From an uncultured Aquimarina sp. (GTDB lineage: Bacteria > Bacteroidota > Bacteroidia > Flavobacteriales > Flavobacteriaceae), in assembly GCF_947492965.1 (NCBI RefSeq), contig NZ_CANLOZ010000013.1, positions 1-64,000 on the forward strand: DNA of 64,000 nucleotides. Reading direction: 5' to 3'. The position numbers and the translations under genes are program-made. Under the pieces are notes generated by a model that saw only the letters and a program-made list of their open reading frames with translations, was not told where the DNA came from and ran no database searches. This document shows positions 50,660 through 60,300 of the stretch, one piece after another (position 1 is the first letter of the stretch; every line of letters starts with the position of its first letter).

Positions 50660-51055
50660 TTGAAAAGTAAATTTCATTTTAAGTTTGAAGATTTAATTAT
50701 TTACAATAAAGCTATTGAATTTGGAGAATCAGTAAATAGTCAAGTTGCTTCATTTCCAAAAGAAGAAATGTATAGATTAACTTCACAATTTATTAGAGCA
50801 GCAGATTCAATTGCATTAAATATTGCAGAAGGTTCTGCAAGTTCTGATGCCCAGTTTAACCGATATCTTCAAATTGCATGGGATAGTGCACATGAATGCA
50901 TAGTTTGTAGTACGAAAGCAAAATTACGTGGTTTTATAACCGAAGATGAAGATGAGAGAAATAGGGCCGATATAACTGAATTGTCGAAAATGATAACGTC
51001 ATTCAAAAAACATTTAAAATCAAAATCTAAAAAGATAATAGAAAATAAACAATAG
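50660..51055 (+). CDS. Four-helix-bundle (23S rRNA intervening-sequence) protein
   Basis: 131-aa protein starting with TTG at 50660. It matches the S23/IVP family of four-helix-bundle proteins: FEDLIIYNKAIEFGESV, FPKEEMYRLTSQFIRAADSIALNIAEGSA, FNRYLQIAWDSAHEC and ELSKMITSFKKHLK. The family was first seen inside intervening sequences of 23S rRNA genes but is common elsewhere in Bacteroidota, as here between phoH and purC. Its function is unproven. The flanks differ from its neighbours in gap size (113 and 40 nt), so it may be a later insertion. Confidence 0.87.
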   Translation: MKSKFHFKFEDLIIYNKAIEFGESVNSQVASFPKEEMYRLTSQFIRAADSIALNIAEGSASSDAQFNRYLQIAWDSAHECIVCSTKAKLRGFITEDEDERNRADITELSKMITSFKKHLKSKSKKIIENKQ

Positions 51056-51095
51056 TTTTCATAATTACTCACCACTCAAAAACTAATATACTACA

Positions 51096-52043
51096 GTGAA
51101 TACCATCACAAATACCAATTATAATTTTCCTGGTCAGCAATCCGTGTATAAAGGAAAAGTAAGAGAAGTTTATAATATCAATGATGAATTGCTAGTCATG
51201 ATTGCTACGGATCGGTTATCTGCTTTTGATGTAGTCATGCCAAAAGGAATACCTTTTAAAGGGCAGATTCTAAATCAGATTGCTACGCAAATGATGAAAG
51301 CTACCGAAGATTTAGTGCCTAATTGGTTGATTGCTACACCCGATCCTAATGTAGCGGTTGGGCATTTATGCGAACCTTTTAAGGTAGAAATGGTGATCAG
51401 AGGATATCAATCTGGTCATGCTGCCAGAGAATATAAAGCTGGAAAAAGAATGTTGTGTGGTGTTCCTATGCCAGAAGGGATGAAAGAAAATGATAAGTTC
51501 CCAGAACCGATTATCACACCATCTACCAAAGCGGATAATGGAGAGCATGATGAGGATATCTCTAGAGAAGAAATTTTGGCTAAAGGCATTGTCTCTGAAG
51601 AAGATTATCTGGTATTAGAAGATTACACTCGAAAGTTATTCCAAAGAGGAACTGAAATTGCTGCAGAGCGTGGATTGATCTTGGTAGATACGAAGTATGA
51701 GTTTGGAAAAACGAAAGATGGAAAAATTGTCTTAATTGATGAGATCCATACACCAGATTCTTCGCGTTATTTTTATGTCGAAGGCTATGAAGAACGACAA
51801 GCGAATGAAGAACCACAAAAGCAATTGTCTAAAGAGTTTGTTAGACAGTGGCTCATTAGTAATGGTTTCCAAGGGAAAGAGGGACAACAGATTCCTGAAA
51901 TGTCAGAAGAATACATCAATTCTGTATCTGATCGCTATATAGAACTCTTTGAAAATATTACTGGTACTACCTTTGAGAAAGCAGATGTTTCCAATATCCA
52001 GAGTAGGATAGAAGCGAATGTATTAGAGTATTTGAAGGGATAA
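51096..52043 (+). CDS. purC: Phosphoribosylaminoimidazole-succinocarboxamide synthase (SAICAR synthase)
   Basis: 315-aa PurC of the longer, SAICAR-synthase type: CAIR plus L-Asp plus ATP gives SAICAR in purine synthesis. Starts with GTG at 51096. Family phrases: VYKGKVREVYNINDELLVMIATDRLSAFDVVMPKGIP (ATP-binding), VIRGYQSGHAAREYKAGKRMLCG, GEHDEDISREEI, ILVDTKYEFGKTKDGKIVLIDEIHTPDSSRYF and LSKEFVRQWLISNGFQG. The Asp-binding and ATP-binding motifs are intact. Confidence 0.96.
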   Translation: MNTITNTNYNFPGQQSVYKGKVREVYNINDELLVMIATDRLSAFDVVMPKGIPFKGQILNQIATQMMKATEDLVPNWLIATPDPNVAVGHLCEPFKVEMVIRGYQSGHAAREYKAGKRMLCGVPMPEGMKENDKFPEPIITPSTKADNGEHDEDISREEILAKGIVSEEDYLVLEDYTRKLFQRGTEIAAERGLILVDTKYEFGKTKDGKIVLIDEIHTPDSSRYFYVEGYEERQANEEPQKQLSKEFVRQWLISNGFQGKEGQQIPEMSEEYINSVSDRYIELFENITGTTFEKADVSNIQSRIEANVLEYLKG

Positions 52044-52062
52044 CCATTTTTAAAGAACTGTT

Positions 52063-52112
52063 AGTTCGAGTGGTTTTTTGAAATGGAATGTAGAGAAATT
52101 GTATAGAGATCC
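52063..52112 (+). repeat. Dispersed direct repeat, copy A
   Basis: About 50 nt beginning AGTTCGAGTGGTTTTTTGAA and containing GAATGTAGA; copy B is at 52245-52294 with most positions the same (differences such as AGTTCGGTTGG). Confidence 0.6.
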
Positions 52113-52244
52113 TTTTTTAGAATGTTAGGTTTATTACATCTCGATACATTTTTACTCCGCTACGGCTATGTAAAAACACTCGATGAGACGTTGATGATCC
52201 TTTAAAATTAGTTCTCTGAAGACTGTATAACTCATTAAATGGTC

Positions 52245-52294
52245 AGTTCGGTTGGTTTTTCGAAATAGAATGTAGAAAAATTATATCGAGAACC
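52245..52294 (+). repeat. Dispersed direct repeat, copy B
   Basis: About 50 nt matching copy A at 52063-52112, offset 182 nt. Both lie in non-coding DNA. Confidence 0.6.
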
Positions 52295-52343
52295 TCGGTC
52301 GGAATGATAACTCTTAAGTTGGTCTCAGAATATCAATTATGTC

Positions 52344-52364
52344 ATTCCAGACTTGTTCTGGAAT
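52344..52364. repeat. Hairpin of the ATTCCAGA type
   Basis: ATTCCAGA (52344-52351) and TCTGGAAT (52357-52364) with a 5-nt loop. This form (TCATTCCAG...CTGGAATCC) is a common extragenic palindrome in many bacteria. Confidence 0.6.
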
Positions 52365-52394
52365 CCACAAGATACAGGTATTGTATACTAGCGA

Positions 52395-52814
52395 TTAATT
52401 TTTCAACTTTAATTCTTGTTGTCGCATCGGCATTTGATCGATTTGATCAAAGATTTGAGCGGCAGAGACTACTTTGCTGGATTGTAGTTTACGACCGCCA
52501 TCCAATCCTATTAGGATGACTTTAAGGGTTTTATTAGTAGTATTATATTTTTTATAAAGTGTATTGTCTTTTGTTGGTTGGTTGTTCTCAATTCCTTTTA
52601 TATAGGATGTAGGTGTTATTTGGTATATGATCAGTTTTCTATCCGCTAATTCTTCTGTTCTATTTTGTAATTCTTTTACCTGCTCTAATAATTTTGGATG
52701 TTGATACGAATCTGCAGAAATGATGATCAAACGATCTTGCCATCTGTGTTCAGTTAAATCTTGAGCATAGGTGATTAGTGGTAAAAGCAATAAGAACGAT
52801 AAGACATTTTTCAT
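52395..52814 (-). CDS. DUF4174 exported protein
   Basis: 139-aa protein with a signal peptide (MKNVLSFLLLLPLITYAQ). DUF4174 signs: LTEHRWQDRLIIISADSYQHPKLLEQV, RKLIIYQITPT and LKVILIGLDGGRKLQSSKVVSAAQIFDQIDQMPMRQQE, a thioredoxin-like fold without a CxxC. No function is known. Hairpin-rich DNA lies on both sides. Confidence 0.88.
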   Translation of the reverse strand: MKNVLSFLLLLPLITYAQDLTEHRWQDRLIIISADSYQHPKLLEQVKELQNRTEELADRKLIIYQITPTSYIKGIENNQPTKDNTLYKKYNTTNKTLKVILIGLDGGRKLQSSKVVSAAQIFDQIDQMPMRQQELKLKN

Positions 52815-52893
52815 ATGGGTAAGTTACGAAAAACAAAAAAGCTATGGTTATAATATCACAGCTTTTGTTTTGTTAATGTGTTGTTCATCTACA

Positions 52894-52908
52894 CGGATTA
52901 CAAATCCG
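52894..52908. repeat. REP-like palindrome CGGATT-ACA-AATCCG
   Basis: A perfect 6-bp stem with a 3-nt loop, followed by CGCTATCAGG; such palindromes are known in Bacteroidota as extragenic repeats. Confidence 0.6.
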
Positions 52909-52945
52909 CGCTATCAGGTAATTTTTTTTAAGTTCTCAATCACTG

Positions 52946-52966
52946 CCGCTAGTTTGTAACTAGTGG
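52946..52966 (+). repeat. REP-like palindrome, + copy
   Basis: CCGCTAGT (52946-52953) and ACTAGTGG (52959-52966) with loop TTGTA. An inverted copy of the same 21 nt lies at 53140-53160 with two differences. Confidence 0.7.
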
Positions 52967-53077
52967 TTTTCCTATTGTATTATCCTAATAAATCTAGCAG
53001 CCAATAACAAAGCTCACAAGGTATACACCAAATGAATTATGAAACTTATACTTTCTACTCATATTACCAAATTAAAC

Positions 53078-53106
53078 AAAAGCTATACCGATATAGTATA
53101 GCTTTT
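53078..53106. terminator. Terminator of the RHS operon
   Basis: Perfect 11-bp stem (AAAAGCTATAC at 53078-53088, complement at 53096-53106), 7-nt loop. It lies 69 nt beyond the immunity candidate stop at 53175; U-tail on the minus strand is formed by the A-run. Confidence 0.75.
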
Positions 53107-53139
53107 AGATTGCTTGTTTGTTATTGCCAATCTTTGACG

Positions 53140-53160
53140 CCACTAGTCACAGACTAGCGG
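53140..53160 (-). repeat. REP-like palindrome, inverted copy
   Basis: On the minus strand this reads CCGCTAGT-CTGTG-ACTAGTGG, 19 of 21 bases the same as 52946-52966. It is 15 nt from the stop of the immunity candidate. Confidence 0.7.
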
Positions 53161-53174
53161 TAGCGGGGGACTTA

Positions 53175-53579
53175 TCATTTATATATATAATCTCGATTAC
53201 TGGGCTTTTCTAACCATAAGATAGTATTCCAAAGAGATTTCATTGTTGATTTATTTTTTAGCCATATTCTATCATTATCAATAGTAATGTATTTATAACT
53301 AGCAAAAACCTTTTCTTTCCTCATAGCATTATTATGCAAAATTTCTGAAAACTCACTCAGTGAAATTTTCCCTTTATTCCCCTTTAATGAAGAATAAAAG
53401 ACATGTTCTTCTCCCAAAATAGTATATAAATTATCATTTTTTTGAATTCCTAATAACACCTTTTTTCCTTCATTTCTCAAATTGTCTATAATTTTTGAAG
53501 ATTCATCCACGAAATTACTTCCAGCATGCTTTTCTAAATTATTGCGTTTAATTCTTGCTTTTAAAATGTTTGTTTTCAT
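53175..53579 (-). CDS. Candidate immunity protein to the RHS toxin
   Basis: 134-aa soluble protein without a signal peptide. Its ATG (53577-53579) overlaps the RHS stop codon by 4 nt (ATGA), as seen for toxin-immunity pairs of polymorphic toxin systems, and it is the last gene of the operon. Sequence: a basic start (KTNILKARIKRNNLEKHAG), an alpha/beta middle (GKKVLLGIQKNDNLYTILGEEHVFY, KYITIDNDRIWLKN) and a Trp-rich end (LWNTILWLEKPSN). I recognise no immunity family. The assignment rests on position, overlap and cytoplasmic location only. Confidence 0.6.
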   Translation of the reverse strand: MKTNILKARIKRNNLEKHAGSNFVDESSKIIDNLRNEGKKVLLGIQKNDNLYTILGEEHVFYSSLKGNKGKISLSEFSEILHNNAMRKEKVFASYKYITIDNDRIWLKNKSTMKSLWNTILWLEKPSNRDYIYK

Positions 53580-56500
53580 TTTAGAGTTTTAGTTAATTCA
53601 TATGGATGAAGAGGATTCAATCTTTTTCTTATAGTGTATCCGTTAAATTTACCACCTCTTTTTGATAAATAATTAAAAATTTTTCTAAATCTAGGTGTTA
53701 CCGTATTTGTAATTACTTTTATTGATTCAGCACCATTAGCTCTAAAGGTGTTTTCTACAAGCTCTAAAGCACCATCTGGAATTGATTTTGTAAAGCTAAT
53801 ATCAACTCTACCAACTCCATTTTTGATATAAGTATCAAAATGAAATGAACCTAATTCATAAATAGCTCTCTTTGCTTTTTCACTAAATCTTACTGCTCCC
53901 CGAGCTACATTTACTCCTTGAGCTATATTTTTTGCTCTGACAAATCTAATGACCCAAGCGCCTCCCTGTAATACTTTGACTGCCGCCCATTCTCCTACTA
54001 CAAATAAAATTAGTTCTCCCGCAGCATCAGCTTTTTCTCTTTCGTTTTGAGCAATATCAGCCTCTGTAGGATTATATGGGTCATTTCCATTTAAAAATGC
54101 TGTAAGTGAATCACCATTATATGCCATTGCATAAAACTCCCCAGCATTCATGTCCTTTACATCCTTCTTTTGACTTTTCTTCTTTTTCTTTTTTGGATCT
54201 GTATTACAATCATCACATGACTCGCTATCACTGTTAGAAGTCCAAGATGCAGCCCCATTATCATCTATTTCATTCCAATTGATTGTTAAACCATTATTGT
54301 TTACTTCAATGGCATCTGCACCACTTGGATCTGCCCAGAATACAGGGTTGTTATCAAAAGCTGTATAGGTAGACATCGAGTGATGTGTAATAGGATCAAT
54401 ACCCGTCCATCTGGCGATAGTTGGGTCATATTGACGTAATGGCATTTCATAAAGATTTAATCCTAAACTTTCCTCTAGTTCAATACCATTATATTTAAAA
54501 TCTTGTGCTTTATTAGTACTAGTGATAAGACTATTATATCCCTGATGTTTTAAACCAAAAGGATAGTAATTATTCTCTTCTAAGATTTCGTGACTATTGT
54601 CATTATCACCATCAACATCTACATCATTTCTTAAAACATCGATTTTCCCATCATTATCGCGGTCACTGTATGATAGTCTGATATTTCCTAAATGGTCTTT
54701 ATATTGATAGATATAGTCATAACTTCCATTACCGTTAGGTTCTACGTAACCTTCTGGTTGAGCAAAAAACTGTAACTGTCCATTTTCATAGATATAGTTG
54801 CCTGCATACTCTGTTGTTAAAGAACTTCCACCAGAAACGATCTTTTTTAATTTCATTCCAGTGGCATCGTAAATATAGCTAATATTTCCCACGTGAGATC
54901 TTGCCTGATCATTTATTGCTACAGCAGTTGGTAGGTTTAAGTGATTATAGCTAATCCCAGTAATTCCTTTATTACGATCGATGGTCATGTTTCCGTTTAG
55001 ATCATAAACATAATCATCGTTGGTGTTGGTGCCATCGATAAAACCAATAGTACTATTACCACTATCGGTAACTTTGGATAGTTTGTTTCCAGAGTCGTAT
55101 TCATAAGATAGGTTATCCATAATATCATTAGTTCCCATCTCATTGTATCTGATAAGAGAACTTATATTTCCATTTTTGTCATAGTCAATATTTCTTACAT
55201 CATATGATCTAAGAGAAGCATCTGTAAGATTTTCGTTATATCTAAAATAACTTTCTTTTATCCTGTTTAGTGGATCATATTCATACCCATAAGATCTTTT
55301 AATATTATCGTTGGCAGTTTTCCAAATGGTTTGGGCAATGTTTCCGTTATAAAGTTTAGGAATATCATAACGTCCTCCTACCGTATTATAGTTAATTGCA
55401 AATCCAAACAGATCTCCATTATTGGTGGTTCCTTCATTAATAGTTTTTAACCATCCACGTACATTATAGGTGTAATCTACTTTTTGCAATCCTCCGCCAA
55501 CTTCTTTGGATTCCAATTGTCCAATTTCATCATAGGTATTGGTTACAATACGTTCTTGAGCTTGATTATTAATCGTTTGTTTTTGATCTAACAATCTTCC
55601 TATATGATCATAGGTAAACGTATCTACCGTAACAATAGGAGCGTTGCTTCCTTTGGTGTGGGTAGTTTTGGTTTCTAATACCTTCCCCGCAAAATCCAAT
55701 CGAGATTCTATAATATCTACCGTATTTAGATGCTCATTGGTACTATGCACATAAATCGGTCTTCCTTTTGCATCGTAATAGGTTACTGTGGTAATCCAAT
55801 CATCTGTGCCCAATACACGCACTTTGGTTCCTGTAGGCAATCCTTTAACTTCAGAAGTTACTGTTTGGTCTAATACGGTACTCGGATTCGTAACAGAGTG
55901 ATCAAAGGTATAGTTGTCATAGTAGTTGATTGTATAGGTTTTAATAACTCCAATCGGTTTTGCAACATTACTGTAATATATGGTTGTTCCCGCTAAAGTT
56001 ACACCATTCTCAAGTTTTGTTTCGTATTGCTGATCACTATTTTCCAATATTTGTTCCGTATACTCTCGGTTTCCTACATTGGATATTATTCCGGTATATG
56101 TTACTCTTCCAAACGCATCATATTTAGTAAATAACCATTCATTTTTTGCCTTTTGATTGGCATCTTGGGTCATCACAGGTTGATCCAATTTATTGTATAC
56201 TATAGATTCTAATCCTTTACCCGGTATTTTCTTTTCGATCAGTCGGTTTCTACCATCGTATTTATATTGATAGCATAGTTCTGAAAGTTCTATAGCCGAT
56301 ACATTATCTGTAATATCTACTTTTGGAGGGATGACATAGGTAAGATTTCCAAAATCATCATATACATAATAAGTATCATGTTCGACACCTTCGTTAAAAG
56401 TACGTTTTAGGATCACTCTGCCAAGTTTGTCTTTATACTCTCTGGTCGTATGATCATTAGGATGTGTCTGCTCCGGTTGCCAGTTTTCATCTTTGGTAGT

Positions 56501-57331
56501 AGTTACCAAAAGTTCATTAGGATCATAAAAATCATTTTGTACCAGCGTAGGAGATTCCGTATTGTTATTAGCAAAGTCTACAGTAAAATACGCTACTTCC
56601 TCTGTTTCATTGGCATGCCAATCAAACTTAATGGTATGATCTGTATCTGCTTCGGGATCTGCTTTCCAATCTTTTCCAGGAGAGCCTTGTTCTAATACAC
56701 GATTTAGTGGAGAAGGTTCGAAGATGCTTTCAGAATAGGCATTGAAATTGTCTGTATCATCGTTATCAATTCCTTCAAAATCGCTACCGTATTTGCTTTT
56801 GTAATACGTATTGATATTGGTAATGACATTCACTGGGTTATACGCACCAACGGTGGTGCTGGATTTTTCAAAAGGTAAATATTGTTTGTCTTGCCTTCCG
56901 TATGCATCGTATACAATATGTGTTACAATATCTTTTTTGTCATTTGAAGCTTTGATACCAATCTGCTGCTTAGCTCTTCCGAGTCCATCAAAATAGGTAA
57001 TGCTTTCGATAACATCGCTATTATTCTTTACCTGATCAAAATTTGTCTTTTCACTCTGATATACTCGTGTAAACACATAATTTTCATTGGTATCTAACGC
57101 GGGTAATAGGTATGGATCTTCTGTGATTACTGCAGAAAATACCGTTCCCGGTTGTATCCAAGTGGTCGGTTTGATAATAATACTTTGTCCAGCCTTTACA
57201 TTTAGTAAAGCAGGATCACTGGATGAAGTAATGGTTTCATCCTGTATGGTTACCGTATCTGCTACCTGACTATGTACTGAGATCCCTACAAAAAGTAAGG
57301 CAACAGTTATGTATGGAAATAATTTTTTCAT
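53576..57331 (-). CDS. RHS repeat-core protein with DUF6443 and a C-terminal toxin-like tip
   Basis: 1251-aa protein with a signal peptide (MKKLFPYITVALLFVGISVHSQ; the ATG at 57331, 7 nt after the preceding stop, is chosen). Seen in order: DUF6443 region ~60-240 (YFDGLGRAKQQIGIKAS), YD/RHS repeats ~240-960 (YDAFGRVTY, YDHIGRLLDQK, YEYDPLNRI, YDLNGNM), and the RHS-associated core end ~960-1055 (KDHLGNIRLSY, YYPFGLKHQGYN, YDPTIARWTGIDPI, ADPSGAD). After this come a Lys-rich linker (KKKKKKSQKK), a hydrophobic stretch (LILFVVGEWAAVKVLQGGAW) and a ~98-residue tip (53579-53872), which in RHS proteins is the variable toxin. I do not recognise the tip. It overlaps the immunity candidate by 4 nt. Confidence 0.88.
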   Translation of the reverse strand: MKKLFPYITVALLFVGISVHSQVADTVTIQDETITSSSDPALLNVKAGQSIIIKPTTWIQPGTVFSAVITEDPYLLPALDTNENYVFTRVYQSEKTNFDQVKNNSDVIESITYFDGLGRAKQQIGIKASNDKKDIVTHIVYDAYGRQDKQYLPFEKSSTTVGAYNPVNVITNINTYYKSKYGSDFEGIDNDDTDNFNAYSESIFEPSPLNRVLEQGSPGKDWKADPEADTDHTIKFDWHANETEEVAYFTVDFANNNTESPTLVQNDFYDPNELLVTTTKDENWQPEQTHPNDHTTREYKDKLGRVILKRTFNEGVEHDTYYVYDDFGNLTYVIPPKVDITDNVSAIELSELCYQYKYDGRNRLIEKKIPGKGLESIVYNKLDQPVMTQDANQKAKNEWLFTKYDAFGRVTYTGIISNVGNREYTEQILENSDQQYETKLENGVTLAGTTIYYSNVAKPIGVIKTYTINYYDNYTFDHSVTNPSTVLDQTVTSEVKGLPTGTKVRVLGTDDWITTVTYYDAKGRPIYVHSTNEHLNTVDIIESRLDFAGKVLETKTTHTKGSNAPIVTVDTFTYDHIGRLLDQKQTINNQAQERIVTNTYDEIGQLESKEVGGGLQKVDYTYNVRGWLKTINEGTTNNGDLFGFAINYNTVGGRYDIPKLYNGNIAQTIWKTANDNIKRSYGYEYDPLNRIKESYFRYNENLTDASLRSYDVRNIDYDKNGNISSLIRYNEMGTNDIMDNLSYEYDSGNKLSKVTDSGNSTIGFIDGTNTNDDYVYDLNGNMTIDRNKGITGISYNHLNLPTAVAINDQARSHVGNISYIYDATGMKLKKIVSGGSSLTTEYAGNYIYENGQLQFFAQPEGYVEPNGNGSYDYIYQYKDHLGNIRLSYSDRDNDGKIDVLRNDVDVDGDNDNSHEILEENNYYPFGLKHQGYNSLITSTNKAQDFKYNGIELEESLGLNLYEMPLRQYDPTIARWTGIDPITHHSMSTYTAFDNNPVFWADPSGADAIEVNNNGLTINWNEIDDNGAASWTSNSDSESCDDCNTDPKKKKKKSQKKDVKDMNAGEFYAMAYNGDSLTAFLNGNDPYNPTEADIAQNEREKADAAGELILFVVGEWAAVKVLQGGAWVIRFVRAKNIAQGVNVARGAVRFSEKAKRAIYELGSFHFDTYIKNGVGRVDISFTKSIPDGALELVENTFRANGAESIKVITNTVTPRFRKIFNYLSKRGGKFNGYTIRKRLNPLHPYELTKTLK

Positions 57332-57338
57332 CTGTTTC

Positions 57339-60300
57339 TTAGTTTTTGTAGTTATACTTGTTTTCTGACACCAGATTTCCGTCTGCATCTTTAACAGCGA
57401 TAAGTCTGTTTAAAGCATCGTATTCATAATACATGGTATATCCTCGTAGATCAGTCATACTGGTTACTCCAATCATTGGATCGTAGGTGTAGTAGCTCAT
57501 TTGTGCATTCTCTAATTGAGGGTCTGTACGGATATCTTCAAGAGCTTCGCGCAATGCTGCTTCGGTGCCAGACGTTCCTGTAGGTCGGTTAAAATCTGCA
57601 TCCGCCGCAGCTATAGCATCATCGATTAAAGATTGTATATTGGCTGCTTGTGCCATGGTAAAATTTGTAATCTTTGCAATAGGTTGTTGCCCTTGATATC
57701 CCCAGATATAATAAATATGAGTACCATCTTCTTGTGCGACGGAAATTGGATTTCCATAAGCGTCATACCCAAAATAGGAAAGGCGTTTTTCTAAATCATC
57801 ATTTCTTTTAGCGATCCAAGTGGTTTCTGGAGCATATAACACATCACCAGAAATGTTATCTCCCCATGATTTGTAATCGGTTCTTTGGGTATAGAGTAAG
57901 GTTTCCGTATTGCCTTCCTTTTTGTAAGCTTCTGTTTGGATTGGAGTACTGATACGATTTGCAGATTTTAATGCAGTAATAGTATTCGATGCTTCGGTAC
58001 TTAAATTCGTAAAATCAGTAAGACTGTTGTAGGGATATTTAAGTACTGTTCTGATCTGATCTCCATGAGAATCTGTTACAGTAGTTTCTGCAATGGCATA
58101 ATTACTATTATATAGGTTTGTACTCCTATTGGTTACGATTTGCTGTACACCATCTTTATTAAAATAACTAGTGCTTACCGAAGTAAGTGGTTTATAGCGC
58201 GTAAGTACCTCTCGATAAGGTTTAATGATATATCGATCGATTTGATAGTGTTCTTGTGAAGGAATAGGATTAAGGTCACAAGCTCCAGGAATTGTACAAT
58301 CGGCTACAATATTTAATTTTTGTACAATTTTTAAACTCCAAGGATGATCGTTATTGTAATCCTGATAATCTTGGTCCACCAAACCTCTGAATTGTTTGTA
58401 TTGGGTTTCGCTCTGTTGTACTTTGCTAGTTTCGTCTCCTCCTTTGTAGACAACAGATAGTTTTACTCTTCCTTTATCCAGATCTTGATTTTGTGGATAA
58501 TTAGGATGTTCGAAATCGTAGTTTTGTGCGGGTGCTTCAAACACGGTAAGCTTATATCCATTAGGATACTTGCGAATATAATTAGTAGAGCTGCTGGTAT
58601 TTCCAATTTCGGAATATACAAGTGTTCCATCTTCATTTGTTAAAGGATCAAATATAGGCGGTAAGTCAGAATCATTATCAGAATCTGTTACTTCTTCTAA
58701 AATAAAACTATCATATTCTTTGATATGCGTGTAATACACAGGACTACTTTGATTTACCGTTAAAGAGTTAAATCGGTTTAAGCGATAAGCAATATCGGTA
58801 TACTCAGTTCTTATAGGTTGATTAGAATCAACAAAAGGAGATGGGGTATATGTAACTACATTAAAAGGTACCTCTTCGAACTTGTTAAGAAGTAATCCAG
58901 AAGATCCACCAATTTCTGTGGCATAATCAAAATATTGGGTTTTTGAAATGCTATTGTTATCGGTGTAGTGTTGTATTTTCTCTACTCTTATACCACCAAC
59001 ATCCACATTGATTTCACTTCCTACGATAGTTCCACTAGCTGGTGGCTCATAAAAGAGTACTTTAATTTCACTAGTTGCATCAGAACCACGGTTGTATTCA
59101 TTAGTAATTCTAAAAGTATAGGTTCCTGGTTTGATAATAATTCTACCACCAGAACTGCGAGAAATACTTTGATAACCCAGTTGATCTCCGTTGTCTGGTC
59201 CAAATTGCTCACCCAATGTCGGACACATTTGAGGGATTTCATTTAATCTACTCCTAAAATATTCAGCATTTAAATAATATTCATCACTTACAGGATCTAT
59301 AGTTGGCTGATCTATTGATGGAGGACAATTACTTGGACCAGTAATATTCACAGACAAATTACTACTTCCTATATTACCTGCAATTTTATGAGATATACTT
59401 GCAACAGTTGGTTGATCAAATGTTTTAGAGAATACCACAGTTTTAACCTCGGGAGCAGAAGCACTATTATCAGATTGTAACTTTAATAAAATCTGTCTGT
59501 TAAAAGATACATTGGCATATGGATTTGTATTATTAGATGAAGGCTGATTATAGACTTCATTAATTTGATTTTGTTCATAATCGATCATAGAATATCCACC
59601 AGTAGGATATATGATTTTTTTCATGGCACCTTTTCGAGTAGCAACAAAATTAGGAGCTTTATCAGCCTGATAGGATGATGAAGGTACGTTTAGAGCCGCA
59701 GCATTAGCCGCAGCATTATAAAATCGCCAATCGTCCTGCGCACGAGCACGATCATTGATATTGTCTATAAAGCCTGGCATATCGTTTTGGTCATAATATT
59801 CGAAACCAAATAGGAGTTGTCCGTCTTTGGTTACCTGAGTTAACATATCTCTGGCACCATCATAAGAAAATGTATAAGCATCTATATTACTTTGTTTAGA
59901 TACTGAGATGCCATTATATAGTTTTCTACCAGCAATTGTGGTAATCGAAAAAGTAAGTAAGGTGGCATCAGAAGAGGTTATGGATTTTAAGATCTTTCTT
60001 TTGATAACAGATTGGTTTACGCCATCCTGATAGGTTCCTGTGCCATAAGTAGGACCTGTCCCTCCAGTTCCATCTTGTAATCCATTAGGAAAATAACGTA
60101 CCGATCCGCTGGCATAAAAATCATAGCTTAGATATTGATCATCGATATAATTAAAAGTTAGTGTACGACCATTTGGATATTTAATTTCTGAAAGATTCCA
60201 AGTAATCGTATACTCAAAAGCAGTGCTTGGTGTTGCATCAGATGGTTCATTATTTTCAGTGTCAGCAAAGGTATAGATGATACCATTATCATCGGTTACC

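Larger units (their letters stand above)
52044..52394. other. Intergenic region rich in repeats, after purC
   Basis: 351 nt with no gene. It contains a pair of ~50-nt imperfect direct repeats (52063-52112 and 52245-52294), a palindromic block near 52140-52190 (CTCGATACA ... CACTCGATGAG) and an 8-bp hairpin at 52344-52364. It looks like a graveyard of short dispersed elements. Confidence 0.6.
52815..53174. other. Intergenic region with REP-like palindromes, 3' of the RHS operon
   Basis: 360 nt with no gene: a hairpin at ~52830-52866, an aatccg/cggatt palindrome (52894-52908), an inverted pair of a 21-nt palindrome (52946-52966 on +, 53140-53160 on -), and an intrinsic terminator (53078-53106). 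Confidence 0.65.
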
